A DNA stretch of 64,000 bases. Origin: Penelope pileata. Taxonomy: Eukaryota; Chordata; Aves; Galliformes; Cracidae. Both the position numbers and the translations under genes were made by a program. Location: NCBI GenBank assembly GCA_013396635.1, contig WBMW01003175.1, positions 396,090-460,089 of the forward strand, given 5' to 3'. Of the stretch, positions 13,801 to 26,576 are shown piece after piece (position 1 is the first letter of the stretch; every line of letters starts with the position of its first letter). The notes beneath the pieces were generated by a model. That model did not search any database, had not been told where the DNA came from, and saw nothing but the letters and a program-made list of their open reading frames with translations.

Positions 13801-16060
13801 TCAAAACCCTGATGTTGAATATTGTCCCCTTCATGGACAAGATGGAGGATGATGCAGGAAGCAGACTAACTTCAGCAGAAGACTAACTGCCCTTTGCAAT
13901 TCTCACTCCAGATTGCCCACTGATAGGAGAAGGGAACATGCTCCCAGAGTGTTTGGATCACTGTTTTTTTCCTACTTAGGTTACTCCTAGATGGATGTCA
14001 GATGGATAATTCAGTGCCTGTTTGAATTGCATCTTGAAAACACATTCTGGCACAGTCCTATTTGATGTGAAATTAAGGAAACAATTTCCTCAGTGTCTGG
14101 GTGAGATAACTGGCTTATAGAGACAGCCTTGGAGGACATTTCGCAGGAGAGATCTGCTTTGCTGGAGATCAGAAAGCTGGGGCACAAGACCATATCATTG
14201 TTTATTTTTTTATCCATGATTTCTCGAACCTCTCATATAAATGCTGAGGGAAAATATCAGTGAGACAATTTCTGTAGACTTCAGTGGAGTCAAGATTTTC
14301 AAGTGAACATGTACTGCAAAAGCCAGAGTTAGAGATATTATCATTAGTTTGGATACATTTATTTTCCTCCTAACAAGGACACCAATCTCTTTAAAGAATC
14401 CTAATTGTTCCTATTCAGAAGCCTTTAAAATTATATATTGCATTATTCTGGGAATTCATCTAATTTAAATGTGAGAATTTTGTAAACATCGGTATTATGT
14501 TCTGTTCATTCATTTGATTCTCTAGTACATTAGATGGGGAAAATATACATGCATTGCATTTTAGAGATTTTATTTTAAAGGCTGCTTTAATGAATTCTTA
14601 ATTACATTATTCAAAAGATCCATTATTCAGCATTCATCTCACTTCTAAATGAAAGTCTTTACCTGACATGTGAATGAAATGAGTCTAAATGCTTTCCATG
14701 CCACCTAGGGATTCGTAATAGACTTCTAGCTCAATAGCAGCAGCAGGTTTTCTTTCTTTTTTAAATTTTTGTGGATTGTTTGCAGAGAAGGACAGGTATG
14801 AACGACTCAGCTGTTCTAAGTGTCAGTGAGCCCTCTAGGTGCACTCGTTCTCACCTGATATAATGCATCCACAATGTTTGAAACAGGTGAATGAGAGAAA
14901 AGTTAGAAAAACATTTGTAACACTGCAAAGGTTTTCAAATATATTGAAGTAGTCACCAATTTCATTTTGGGTGAAAAAAGCTTATAGACCCTTTTAAAGA
15001 TTTTCGAAAAGGGTAACTTGATACTTTTTCTCATTTCCCATTCATTTCAGTAGAACTAATATCTGGTATTAAATTTGGAAAAGAGCTTAAGAGTTCAAAA
15101 CGCTATATTGCATTTCAGCAATGTAGTCAGTATCTTGAAATGAGTACATGTGAGGCTGACCAGGATTGTATTGTCGTTACATATACTGGCCCAAATTCTA
15201 CCATATCAAATTCTGTCCCTGTCAACAGCTAGATTGGACGCTAAGAGTAATTACTCCAAACCAAGTCTAATTAAAAGAGCATCACCCATCTCCTAGAAGG
15301 ACTGAAGTAGTTCAAGTCAACAGAGCTATATAGTTATATTTGAAAAGATGGGCAAACCTTTCTTTAAGAACACATTTTCTGCTTTCGGTGAGAGTTTTGC
15401 CTACATGAGAGTTTTGCCTACATGCCTACATAAAATCCTGCCAATGCATCATAGAAATCCTGCCAATGCATCATGTAATCATAGAAATTACATGAAAAAA
15501 TCCTGTTCCTGTTTTGCAAGAAAACTTAAAACATGACATTAATAACAGGGAAGTGTGCATATAGTATGCCTGTAATTATTTACCTACTTATTCATTAAAA
15601 ATATAAAAATCTTTCTTATGGAGAGAACAGTATTTAGAGCATTGAAGTTATCACTGACTAGTTACCTAGGTATAATCTCAGTTCCTTGTGAAAGGTTTGA
15701 AATACCCATTTCCCACAGATCAAGACTGTCCTTTTCATTTGCATTAAAAAGATGACAAACTTTCTCATTTCACATTGACATGCCATAGATAAATTACTAT
15801 ATACATTCTCTTCATAGCTATCTATGTTTTATAGAACCACTTTTGCAAAAGAATGCATATTAAAAGACTTTTGAGTGCTTTTACAGTCCTTAGATCAATT
15901 TTTTAAAGTACATTTCTTAAACTACATTTTGCTGCTTTTCATACATACAGATGGAGCTTTGCTAGTGTCAAAGCATTGGCGAATATATCCTGACCTTTCC
16001 CCCTAACTGATTATGAAGACGACAATGAAATTTAATATGCTGCTTTAATTCCAGACCATT
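10872..16060. other. AT-rich non-genic stretch
   Basis: No gene recognised. Open frames at 10951-11175 (-), 11374-11556 (-), 12793-12993 (+), 12879-13163 (-) and 14011-14217 (-) have no domain or supporting context. A good acceptor-like site ends at 10400 but no partner donor was identified. A local tandem duplication at 15389-15475 is listed separately. A CAGTGGAGTC-type word near 14282 may be a scrap of old repeat. Confidence 0.55.
15389..15475 (+). repeat. two adjacent short tandem duplications
   Basis: A 17-bp unit (TGAGAGTTTTGCCTACA) occurs at 15389-15405 and 15406-15422, followed by a partial third copy (TGCCTACA, 15423-15430). A second 22-bp unit starting AAATCCTGCCAATG occurs at 15433-15454 and again at 15455-15475, where it is one base short. 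Copies are near-identical, so the duplications look recent. The 15348-15536 open frame crosses them and is not credible as a gene. Confidence 0.9.
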
Positions 16061-16065
16061 ATTTA

Positions 16066-16093
16066 GCGCTCAGCACTGGAAGGTGCTGAGCAC
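16066..16093. repeat. short hairpin
   Basis: Arms CTCAGCAC (16069-16076) and GTGCTGAG (16083-16090) are perfectly complementary around a 6-nt loop, and flanking bases add further pairs (68 with 91, 66 with 93). The wording resembles words in old amniote repeats, so it may be a repeat relic rather than a functional structure. Confidence 0.5.
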
Positions 16094-19000
16094 GTCTCAT
16101 GAAGTGCCCAGCATTACCAATTCCCACTGGCTGTATTGCTTAGTGCTGTGCAGGACTCTGTTAATAATACAAAACCCATGGCACACTCGTGTGATACAGT
16201 CAGGCACTGGTTAACAAAGCAGCCACTGTATGAAGCAGGCTGAACCACCTACTGATAAAAAAGCAACATTCTAGAATGCCTAAGAAATCTCAGATGAAAA
16301 ATCACATTATCCACTCTTCTGATGGGCAAAATATATGAGTGCTGCTCACAGGGACTTCCATTCACCCAGTCTAAAACTCCCCTCTCTAGGAGTGATTGAA
16401 GTGCACCCTTGAGGAGTCACATCACATTGTGCATCCTGTGCAGAAGAGATCCTTCAGCACAGACCAACAGCTGACCCAGCCTTTGCAGCTAATTTCTCAA
16501 TCCATAAAGTGCTATTTTTGTCCTAGTTAAACTGAAAAACATACAAATAACCATGTGAAAAATAATTATGAAATGAAACAAATGGTCCCTGTGGCACTTA
16601 CGATGCACTAAGTAATCTGTAGTAAGTCACCATTTCCAGGTTTGTTCACCCAATTTTATTTCTGTCCTTTTTGTTTCTTCCCACCCCTGCCCAATTTACC
16701 CAGCTAGCAATTCAGTTCTGTCAGTTTATTTTTTTCCGTCAAGGCACAGTGTAAAACCACTTCCACCAAGCAAGAACATGAAAATGTCTTTTTACCTTTC
16801 TGGTATGTAATTTTTAAGGAGCTAAACAGTAGCTTTGAGTGCTTAAACAAATACAAAGATGTGATCCTAATGAAATTATATTCTTTTTAAGTCTTGTTTG
16901 AATTATTATGAGATCACCGTCCTGAGTCAAATTTCTAGTTTTTTTTACTGATACACGTTAATAAGATAGTCAGCTCCCTGGAAAACTTCTATGTATAAAG
17001 TAAACAAAAGATCAACATCTTTCCATCCCTTTTGACAGCTAAATAATGAAAGCCAGTGTGAATTCCATCAGATATTTTCAATGTTCTGATTTTTCAAAGC
17101 ATAGTTCCCATTTTTCTGAAGCTTTTCCACATATAATATATGTTACAATATATTAAGATAATTGATTATGTTGATGATGAGGCAGGATGCTGTTGTGTCT
17201 AAAACATTCCAAGAGAAAACGTTTCCTGTTTTTCAGTCATTTCTAAAATAAAGTATAGCAGTTTTGACTTGATTCCCACCCTTTCAACTTTCCAAATTAA
17301 GTCCATTTGTATTACATCTTGCTGGGCAGATAGAAGATATGGGTGGTCTTTCTATCAATCAAAATTGTAATTACCTTTCCCGATTGTCCCTGATATTTTA
17401 TTCAAAACGTATTATGACTCCTAGGCATTACATTAATACAATGATAGTTATTTTTATTGTTAATAATAATATTAATGGCATCTTTGATATAGTATATGCA
17501 ATTCTATATGGACTTTTCTTCACTTCTTCATTTCTCATCTGTCTTTTTAGAGTTGTTTTTTTTTAAAAAAAAATTAGAAGCAGTTCTGTAGGCTAATGCT
17601 AATGTTAATATAGTCTATGTAAAACTCACAATAAATTGTCAGCCATTCTTTAAAAATTCACATCACATGTGTTACCTTGACTTCTTTGCAGAAGATTTGA
17701 GGTACAATCACATAATGCAGAAGTAATTCTTTATTAACCAGACTCTCTGACTGCACTAATAATGGTAAACGTGAGCAAAAAGAACTTAAGAAGAACCACT
17801 TGATATATAAAGGATAGTTCTTTCACTATTATGATGTATAATTTCCTGTCTTCCCCTGTAAAAAGATGAAATTTATAGCCATTTCCTGCATGTACCTTTT
17901 TCATTTTAGTTTGACAATCCTCAGCTTTTTTACTTCAGCGGTACCTTTGTCACTTGAACTGAGCATTTGAAACTTCTTTCTAATTCGATAAAATATACAT
18001 ATGGCATTAGCATGCTAGAGGTAAAGGGTGCTAACATCAAAGTCTGTACAGCTTACATTAGAATGATCTTAAATGGGCATTAGATATTTATTTAGTGAGG
18101 AAAGAAGGAAGTCTCCTAGAAGCAGTTTAAAGGATCTTAATTTTACTAAATGTTTGAGTAAAGAATTTTAATTAATCTTCTCACCAATATCTTCACTTCA
18201 GTAAAGCAATTTAAAAACAGCTGTCATTTATTTAGCAATTTGGATGCAGCTACAAAACAGGTGTATTGTTGCACTGCAACGCTTAAGAAGTTCAAGGATG
18301 TACATGCATACGATATCTTTAAACTTTCAACTTAGAATTATTGATGGATGTAAAGCTACTCACTCAAAATCATTTAACCTTCTTAACTGGTTAAAAGACT
18401 ATAATCCTCTCAGTTATTAGGAGACCTTTGAAGTGAAACAGTGAAACTCAGTCCTTCTGCCTGTTTTGAAAATTCTCATCGACTGTAGACTAAATCATAG
18501 GGAAGTTTCGGCTGCAGCACTTTGTCTGTAGAGTGAGCTGTGGATTACTTAGTTGAACTTTGCTCCAGTCAGGACTTTGTAGTGCATATAAATCTTGAAT
18601 CCATCTAAGTTCACCTTAAATTAGCCTTGCAAAAACAATCATCTCCAAACTTCAGCTATCTGCTTGGTGGCTTCTGGCTAGGTGCCATGCAGAAGCTGAG
18701 ATGCTGATTAATTGTCTTCATTTTGTAAAAATACTTTACATTTTGTAAAAATAAAATATCACGAAATATACACTTTTGCTTTTCACTTCATAAAACAACA
18801 GTTTTGGTTGGTTCTGTGCAGACCATTGGCAGATACATTGCATATTAGAAATTAAATGGAAGAGAAACTTGAAAGCTTTACAAGTCCTGAAAGCCTCATT
18901 GAACAATAATGCCACTGCTGCATGAACAGCCTGGGACGGTGCCAAAGAAGCATGCCAAGATACAACAGATTTTTCAATTTTCCAGCAAATAGAAACAAAT

Positions 19001-20180
19001 TCTGGTTTCAGAAGGTGTACTCAACAAAGACTTCTCAATGTGTTTCTGATTTGTGGTAAGAATGTTTTTACTGCTGATGCCCTATACTTTTGAGACATTT
19101 ATTTCCTAAAAGAAAGATTCCTTTTTATAAACCTCAACTGTCTGTTTTTCAAAGCAATTTAAAATCAAACACACAAATAAAATTTTTAACATATGGAAAC
19201 CTTCATTTAGAGTCTTACGTATTTCAAGTTAAAATTGTTTTATAAACTGTAATGCTTTGCAGATGAAAACACTGAGAAGATGACTGTTTTTAGCAGTAAT
19301 GCTTTTTGACAGTGTTAAACCTTGTTTTAGTAATTGACATCAAAATGTTTGGTGGTTTTAAAATGGACTGTTAATAAAGATGGCATGCTCTAAGTTTTAA
19401 AAATTTTACTTAATACCGTGAAGTTATATAGAATTACAAATACGATATAGTATTTTTTTAAAGAAAAAATCTCTTATGTCTCTATGTTCAAAACAGTTTA
19501 GATGCATCTTTAAAGTAACATATTTGTTCTTTTCTGTAATAAGTATCCTAGGGTTTGAGGTTTGAGGGGTCTATTAATTTAATTTAATTTTTAATTTCTG
19601 TATCACATACAGAAGTTTATCTTCTTTTTCAAGTCATTACTTATCTTCTCCATTGACTGACTTTTCTCACCAACTTTTCTGTAATACAGAGTCCTACCTG
19701 AATTTTAAGTGGAGAAGTTTATCATTTAAGCATTAAAAGACTATTAGCCTGCACACTGAATACTTTTAAAATGACACCTCTAAAATATTTCTGGAATAAT
19801 AAAAATTAATTTAGAGGAATGCTATGATCTTAAAAAAAATGTTCCAAGAGTGGATTTTTAAACTTATTTTTCTGGCAAAAGAGATTCTGGAGAATTTAAT
19901 TCTCCCACTTTAAAAACAGTAAATATTTCATTGGGAAATTTTTCTTCCTAATCTACTGTAGTTCGGTAAGTTTGGAGACAAGTTTTGATGTCACATTTTT
20001 TACAGAAAAGATCTGAAAGAATTAAAGTGTTGTTGCACTAGTGCAGAATAAATGTGGATATTGGTGTTTCCCACAGTGGTCCTGTTTACAAAGGAATGAA
20101 GTGGATACTTACTTTTAAGCATGTGTTTAAATCTCATTGACTCCTGCTCTGGGAGTACTGTATATGTTTTCAAGAGCTTT
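16094..20180. other. AT-rich non-genic stretch
   Basis: No gene or recognisable transposon. A palindromic T9A9 block sits at 17556-17573. Open frames at 17339-17566 (+) and 18736-18945 (-) have skewed, low-information compositions. Acceptor-like words near 17236 and 17916 have no convincing exon behind them. Confidence 0.55.
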
Positions 20181-20639
20181 ATTGCAATGAGTCATAAATT
20201 AATTTGCATCTTCCTACAGGCTGACTATGTCTCTATGGACAATTTGTCTGTTTTAGAAACCAAAGGAAACAATGAAAATGAACTGATGACACAATGAGCC
20301 CATTTATTTGGAAGACAGAAGTTGATTTCATCCCCATGATCAAACTTTGCAACAGGGAGGGTATGCATACCCTGTGCAACAGATCTCTTAATCGCCAGAA
20401 AGAAACAAAATATGGTAAAGAACAGCAGTAACCCCAATGTATGCCGAATAGACTGACCCTTTTTGGAGGAATTCCAGTGACAATTTTTTATTGCTGCCAG
20501 ACTAATGTTACTTCTCAGTCACTGATCATGAGAAAAAACAGAAGCTGAAATGCAGGAAGCAAACATAGGTGCCAAGTGACAGATCTGCCTCAGTAGGTAA
20601 ACAGGCAAAAGGAAAGTTTCAAAAGGAAATCATTTAGAC

Positions 20640-21060
20640 CAGAGGCATGATCAGAGAGCCACAGAGGCTGTGGTTACATATTCAGCAGCAGGGCTGCTTA
20701 AAGCTACTTAGATTTGGTTCCCGCTGTCCACCTCCTGTTCACTCCCTCCTTAACACCTCTTTGCCTGCGCTGGCACAACTGTTTGTACAGCTGCGTGGTG
20801 AACGAATGCGAGGACCTGGTTCCAGTGAAAAATGACCCACTAGAAATGGATCAGTTCCCTTTCTGATTTACTTCAGAGCTCCACAACTGGTTGTACTGGC
20901 ACAGCAGAGGTTATGATGTGGGAATGAGACTGTGCAGCTGAGGAGAGGAGGAGCTGTTGAGGGAGGGCCTGTCAGCAGCACAGGCCGGTCACATCCCATG
21001 ACTCAGAAGGGTGCGCCTGACTGCATCACCAGCACGCTGCTTTCTTCCGGATCGTCCTGT
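20640..21060. other. GC-richer islet of unknown nature
   Basis: Compared with both sides this segment is clearly richer in G and C and holds several CpG dinucleotides (about 20768, 20805, 20812, 21047). It contains an imperfect 17-bp direct repeat, 20774-20790 and 20882-20898 (15 of 17 matches), and a hairpin-like AGCCACAG/CTGTGGTT pair near 20656-20674. The 20647-20835 frame (62 codons) has no domain I recognise. It could be an unknown transposon, a decayed exon or a regulatory patch. Confidence 0.4.
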
Positions 21061-21250
21061 CTTTGCTGCTAGGAGTCTTACTCTTTTTGAGATTAAGACA
21101 CTTAAATCAACATTCAGTTGCCTACACATGAAAGCTAGGTTTCTAGGCTGCCATCATAATCTACAGGGTTTATTTAGTTGGATAAATATAGGAAATTAGT
21201 GCCTTCTGAAACTGCCTGGCTACACCAGCTGCCTGCAGAAGGACACAGAT

Positions 21251-22163
21251 CGTGGGTGCTCAACCTTTTGGCTTGCCTGGGATACATTCAGAGAAAAAGA
21301 ATTGTCTTGGGCCACATATAAAATATATAATATTTTTAATCTATATAATTTTACAAATCTTATTTTATTTTTAATATTTTTTATTGAAACAAAAAGAGAG
21401 CAACAAAACCATAAAACTAGTGGAATATTTGAGCTTGTTTATATGAAACAAACGCATCAATCTGGTTCAATGGAAGTGGTTGCAATTCTTAATGAGTTCT
21501 CAAGGTGTTTGTCAGAGATTTTTGATGAAATTTTACTCTTAGTGCTTCATCCTTGTAAACAAATGTTGTTCACAAGTGTACATACTGCCAAAAAGCGATG
21601 ACATGAATAAGGTGTGATTGTGAAGAGAGGTATATTTTTCTCTGGTAAGATTGGTCTTATGAAAGTCTATTAAAGGGACGAGATAAATTTTTTTGACTTG
21701 AATATCTGATTACAACTCCATTCATTCCCTTTGAAAATTTGCAGGCAATGTATATATGTCAACTGCAAATGGAATAGCAATTACATCAAAAACTTGGTCA
21801 TTTTTCTGACAATCTTGAAATCTATTCTCAAATTTCTTTATCAGAACAGAAAGCAAGGCTGCATATTCTTTTGCTGTTCACAGGATTATGCTTAGCCAAT
21901 GTATCAAAATGCATAAAATTGTTTGCCATAACTTGAGTTAGCACTGCATTGCACCCTCCCCTTTTCCCTGTTTCAGCTCAGACAAAGCCAATCACACATG
22001 GATGGTTTGGTTGTTGCTGAGTGATGGATTCATGCCTGGGTCAGGGCTGGGCCACTTGGTGGGGAAGAGCCACCGCTGTGACAGTATATTGGCAAGGGGT
22101 GAGCCGCAATACAAGCTGTCCCAGGCAACATGCAGCCCACAGGCACCAAGTTGGACATACCTG
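21251..22163 (-). mobile_element. hAT-Charlie-like DNA transposon, truncated inside
   Basis: The left end reads CGTGGGTGCTCAAC and the right end, reverse-complemented, reads CAGGTATGTCCAAC. Both are two changes away from a CAGGGGTG(C/T)(C/T)CAAC hAT-type end. Flanking 8-mers ACACAGAT (21243-21250) and GCATAGAT (22164-22171) agree at 6 of 8 positions, both differences being transitions, which fits the 8-bp duplication hAT elements make. Near each end are 'CTTTTGGCTTGCCTGGG' and 'GGGCTGCATG' type blocks known from Charlie-group elements. The 913-bp length is far below an autonomous hAT, and only C-terminal transposase pieces remain, on the minus strand. Confidence 0.85.
21542..21871 (-). pseudogene. 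hAT transposase C-terminal fragments
   Basis: Two minus-strand blocks survive. The upstream block (21871 down to 21725, 49 codons open, ending at a TGA at 21722-21724) begins KEYAALLSVLIKKFENRFQD and later has DVIAIPFAVD. The second block (21604 down to 21542, 21 codons, then TAA) contains MSSLFGSMYTCEQ, which matches the conserved hAT C-terminal dimerisation segment (LFGSxYxCEQ-type) seen in Charlie transposases and in domesticated relatives of the ZBED5/FAM200 kind. Between them lie further stops. In a working hAT transposase this part mediates dimer formation and completes the catalytic fold. Here the N-terminal zinc finger and most of the catalytic core are missing, so no function is expected. 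Confidence 0.8.
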
Positions 22164-24848
22164 GCATAGATAAACCATGTCACATGTGCCAGCCTTCTCT
22201 GGAGGTCTCGGATACCCCAAGGATCCTCATATTGCACTAGTCAGTTTATGAAACTGAATCAAGCACTTGAGGTAGCCTGAAGGTACCTAGACAGGACTAT
22301 TTAATGTAGATACCTATAGGTAGAAATTCCCATGTGTAAACAGCTAGATTCCATTGACTAAACACAGAGATAACTGCTTTTTGAAATAGTTTGAGACATC
22401 CTTACAGGACTGACAAATACTGTGCAGGACCTAGGGAAGATCTATTTTGAACAGATCATTTGAGACAGAATGTACCAGGGCATCACAGATGACATGAAGC
22501 GCAAGGCATGTGTCAACGGGACTGCACTCTTTTTGTCTCTATTTAAGTTCTGATTTTTCTATAAAGATAACTGTAAAGGGAACCAGTGTTTTCCATCACT
22601 GAATAACATATATTCTGACCCTTTCTTTGTTTTCTACAAGTTAAAAAATGTAGTCATTTCAAAACCTAAAGTGAATATCCATAGCACACAGGCTAAGTAT
22701 AGTTTCAGTATGCATAGCTTACATAGCACCTAGTTTTCACTCCTCACCCCTCCCAATAATCTTGAATACACGATTTACTGAAGGATCCTGATTTTATCTT
22801 TTCATCTCAGGAAATAATTCTCCCACCACCACCAGTGCACACAGAGGAAACAACATACACCTGAAAAACAGGAAAATGTCAATTGAAGAAAATAGGCTAT
22901 AGATAACAGGAGGAAAAAAAAGATGTTTTCTGCTACAATACAGACCGCTTTTAATAAGGGTCTTCAGGAATAGCTCATTTGAAGATCAGCATGGACAAGG
23001 CTACTGCAGCTTTCAGCTCCTTACAGGGTGTTCCGAGGCATATTGTCTCTTTTCAACCTTTAGTAACAGAATTCAAGTGATCTAAAACTGATTAGTTTAA
23101 TCTACATTTAAATGTAATTGCAAATTTTATTTTATTTGTTTTTATCCTTTCTAAAGCACTCTAAGAGGTCTAAAGAAAGGAGTTACACAATTGTAAGTGC
23201 TAGAGTGATTGACAGAGTATTTTACAACTGGCACTTATTATTCCTTTTATTAAGAATAAAGTGGCTTTTAGACTAAAAACAATAGGGTGAAAAGGGGTCT
23301 TTTATGCACTCATTATAAGCAGAAAATTGGAAGGAGAAAGTTGTAATAAAAACTAAATGATTTTGGCACAATGTATGTTACTTGCATTATATGTTAAGTG
23401 GTATATGTTGAAACCACTGGACATACAATAGCCCTCTAGACTTGGAAGAACAAATGGAAAGTGCAGTTTAAAATTGCAAAAGTAATACATGTAATAACCG
23501 TCTTTTCTTATTTTTGCTATGAGTAGAAAGAGTTCTTATGTTGGAAAAAAAAAAAAGGAATAACGTTGTTCTATTTTCCCTTTGAAATTAACAGAAGGCT
23601 TGAAGTAGATTGTCTGTTACATGCCCCTGTTCTATGATGAAAGATGATTTTTCCCCCTACTGCTATTCTGTATTATTCAGAGGAATCCTCTTTTTCCCAA
23701 AAATCAGTGTGCTAAATGCCTTTGTGCCTTCACTCATTTTTGTAAATGTGTTGCAGATTCCCAGAGACAAATTCAAAATTTCAGAACATTACCTATGACA
23801 ACAGACCCCAGAATCTCTGTCTGAGACCTGCACTAGGTGCTGTTGCTTTATTCTAGACTCCTATATATAGTAACAGAAGGAACTGAATTTTTGTTATGAT
23901 CACTTTCACAACAGTAAAGTCACAATCCCTAGTTTGCATCTGGCTTATTTACAGCCCTCTACTTTCTCCATAAGAGATTGTTTCATTGTAGTTGAAGATT
24001 TCGGCTCTGTATCAAGTGCAAAATCTCTGTTTAGCTCTTTCTAAAGACACTTTCCCTGCAACGCTGGAGGTTACCTCACGCTCCAAGTCACAGTCCTACA
24101 GGTCCTGGTTGTGCAGAAATTTGTCCTTTTTAAGCATGATAAGGTTCTTACAAATCCAAAAACAGTCATGAAAGCTGGCTTTGCATCTACTTGTTTTATT
24201 TATAGTAAAGACTGACCTTTAAGACAATCCCCAAAATGAAGAACTTTTGCCAAAATGGCTCTTTTTGTTAAGGTGAGACACCACCCTGCCCTCTGCAGTC
24301 AGTTCAGATCAGCAGTGTAGGCTCTCAGGATAATGACAATTGTGCTTTGGCCAGACTCAAGCTTGGACACATGTTCTAGTGGAAGTTTAGGCCCTCTTCT
24401 AAGCAATATGCTGAGTTACGTAGCTTTCACTGAATTCAGTGGACATCTCAGTTTTTTATATGTGTGAAGTGAGAATGTCTATCAAGCAAAAGTGAAAAAC
24501 AGAGCTTTGGTGTTTGATCAAGAGGCATAAGTCAGGTTAAAGTTATTTCCCATAGTATCTTGGAAAAGTTACTTGTCCTGCCAAAGAAGCATACTAATCA
24601 GACAGGCCTCAAACGAGTCTCAGATTCTTCAGACCTAGATTCCTTGGTGTCATGCTGTGTTTATGGCAGAACATTATGCAGAGCCTCATGGTGCAAATCT
24701 GTTCACATTGGGTCTGTCACTCTTGCTTTCTCAGCAGCTGATTGGTTTCACACCCTGACAAAATTCAGGGAGAAATTAGGGAAAGTCTAGTGACATGTTA
24801 AGCATAGTCAACACTTGAGAGCCGAGATTAGTGCTGTGAGAGATACCT

Positions 24849-24874
24849 AATGATCTCAGAGAGCTGAGATCATT
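24849..24874. repeat. perfect 11-bp hairpin
   Basis: AATGATCTCAG (24849-24859), loop AGAG, CTGAGATCATT (24864-24874). The arms are perfectly complementary. No transposon end is evident next to it. It could be a cruciform, a small RNA fold or a chance palindrome; the stem is too short for a typical pre-miRNA. Confidence 0.7.
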
Positions 24875-25898
24875 GACTCTACTTGGGTTTTGCAAACCTT
24901 AATGTGTCCAAGAACCCTACTGATTTTAGTGAAACAGAGATGGTGACTCTTCCACCTCTTCCACCCTGTCTTGTTTTGTGAATACAGAATGTAAACTTAT
25001 GAGAGCATAGATCTTATGGCCCATATACCTCAAACCTAAAAAGGCTGGCTCCACTGAAACACAAATAGTATTGCATGTAAATAAAAAAAGATTTCCCAAA
25101 TCAACACTAAGTCCTTGTAACCCCTCCAAGCAAGTTAAACATAATAATACAATTTTGCTGAAAATTTGGGTGTGTAAATGCTACATTTACAAAATCAGGC
25201 TTCTCTTACGTGGTCACATTGGAACTAGCACTAACAATGTGCCTCATTGGAAAAGAGTATATTGTTTTATACTTAAAAAGTCATACTACACTACAGAGAC
25301 AGACCATGTGGAAGTATCTAAACTTGTGTTAACAGTTATTGTGCAGTGCTAGCCTGACCTAGAAGAAAAGCTAGGAGAAAGAAATAAACCAAGCAGATGT
25401 TCAAAATCCTAAGATGGTTCTGGTACTTTAGTTAAATTCATTGACTATTATTTTGAAATACACCTAAATAATGAGAACTTCAGTGCAGTTTTTATGATTT
25501 TGGAAATTCTACTGAAATGTTTAAGCACTTAAATACCTTTAAATTGTGTCCTCCTGAAAATGTTACAACTCAACATAAATGCCATCCTACCACACAGATA
25601 AGTGTAGCTTTTCATGCCTCAGGAAAGCTCAACAAACAAAAAAGTGGGCATTAAGCGAGGAATGGAAGCATTTGTAATATTTAACACACCCCCTTCAAAG
25701 ATAGTGGAATGGTCTGAAAACTGAAAGATGGGGAGGGACGGGGAGTGGGGTGGTACAAGGGTGGGCAATTCATGGGAAATTCTAGGTCTTAAAGCACAGT
25801 AAAAAGGGCCTAAAATTTCTAAAATTTCTCTTAACTGTATGAATCTCAGCTCCTTTTCATCTAATGACAATGTTTCAACAAGCACAGCATATTCGTTT

Positions 25899-25925
25899 AA
25901 AAAAAAAAAAAAGAAAAAAAGAAAA
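25899..25925 (+). repeat. A-rich tract
   Basis: A14, G, A7, G, A4: low-complexity sequence, with no retroposon body recognised upstream. Confidence 0.85.
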
Positions 25926-26576
25926 GGCCCTTACAGCAAAAATTTTTGTCTAAATAGTCCAGGGCACTTTTGTTGGGTACGTTATATAGGAAAAAAGTTG
26001 CTGTAAAAATAAATAGTACACAGAGGAAATTATTTTCCACAAGATTTTGTCATTTTTCTTCATATCAACATCTTCATTGTTCTGAGTGACTTTAGTAATA
26101 TCAATTTCCCTTCTTTGAGTATGATGTCATGACTTAGCAGCATACAGCAGATAGTCTGTATTTCAAAGGCTGCTGATAGCCCCGGAATATCTGCCGTATC
26201 AGTCTCTTTTTATCAGTGTATTGTATTTCTTTCCTAGGTGTTGGCAGACCAAGAGGTTGACACTGTCATTGTCTGAGTTTTCATATCACTTCTCACCGCC
26301 ATTTCAGTTACTTTTAAAAATGTTTCTTGATTTAGTCCTAGGCAGATATCAGAAAATGAGAAACGCTAAGGTGTAGAGGGCATTGCATCAATGTAATATG
26401 TCACAATAAATATCAATAATTAGTATCAATTATATCATTTAAAATTAAAAAAAATAACCTCTCTATAAGGCAATTCAGTTTGTCTGCAACATAATGAAAC
26501 CATGCAAATTGCAACAAAACATTACAAATTCTAAACACTCTATTAAAAATTGAACAAGTAAAACAAATTGGCATTT

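Larger units (their letters stand above)
22172..26570. other. non-genic stretch between two transposon relics
   Basis: No gene seen. The frames at 24560-24790 (+), 24926-25129 (-), 25071-25352 (+) and 25619-25885 (-) have no recognisable motif. Low-complexity runs are A12 at 23545-23556 and an A-rich tract at 25899-25925. A perfect hairpin at 24849-24874 is listed separately. An octamer-like ATGCAAAT occurs at 26502-26509. Confidence 0.55.
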
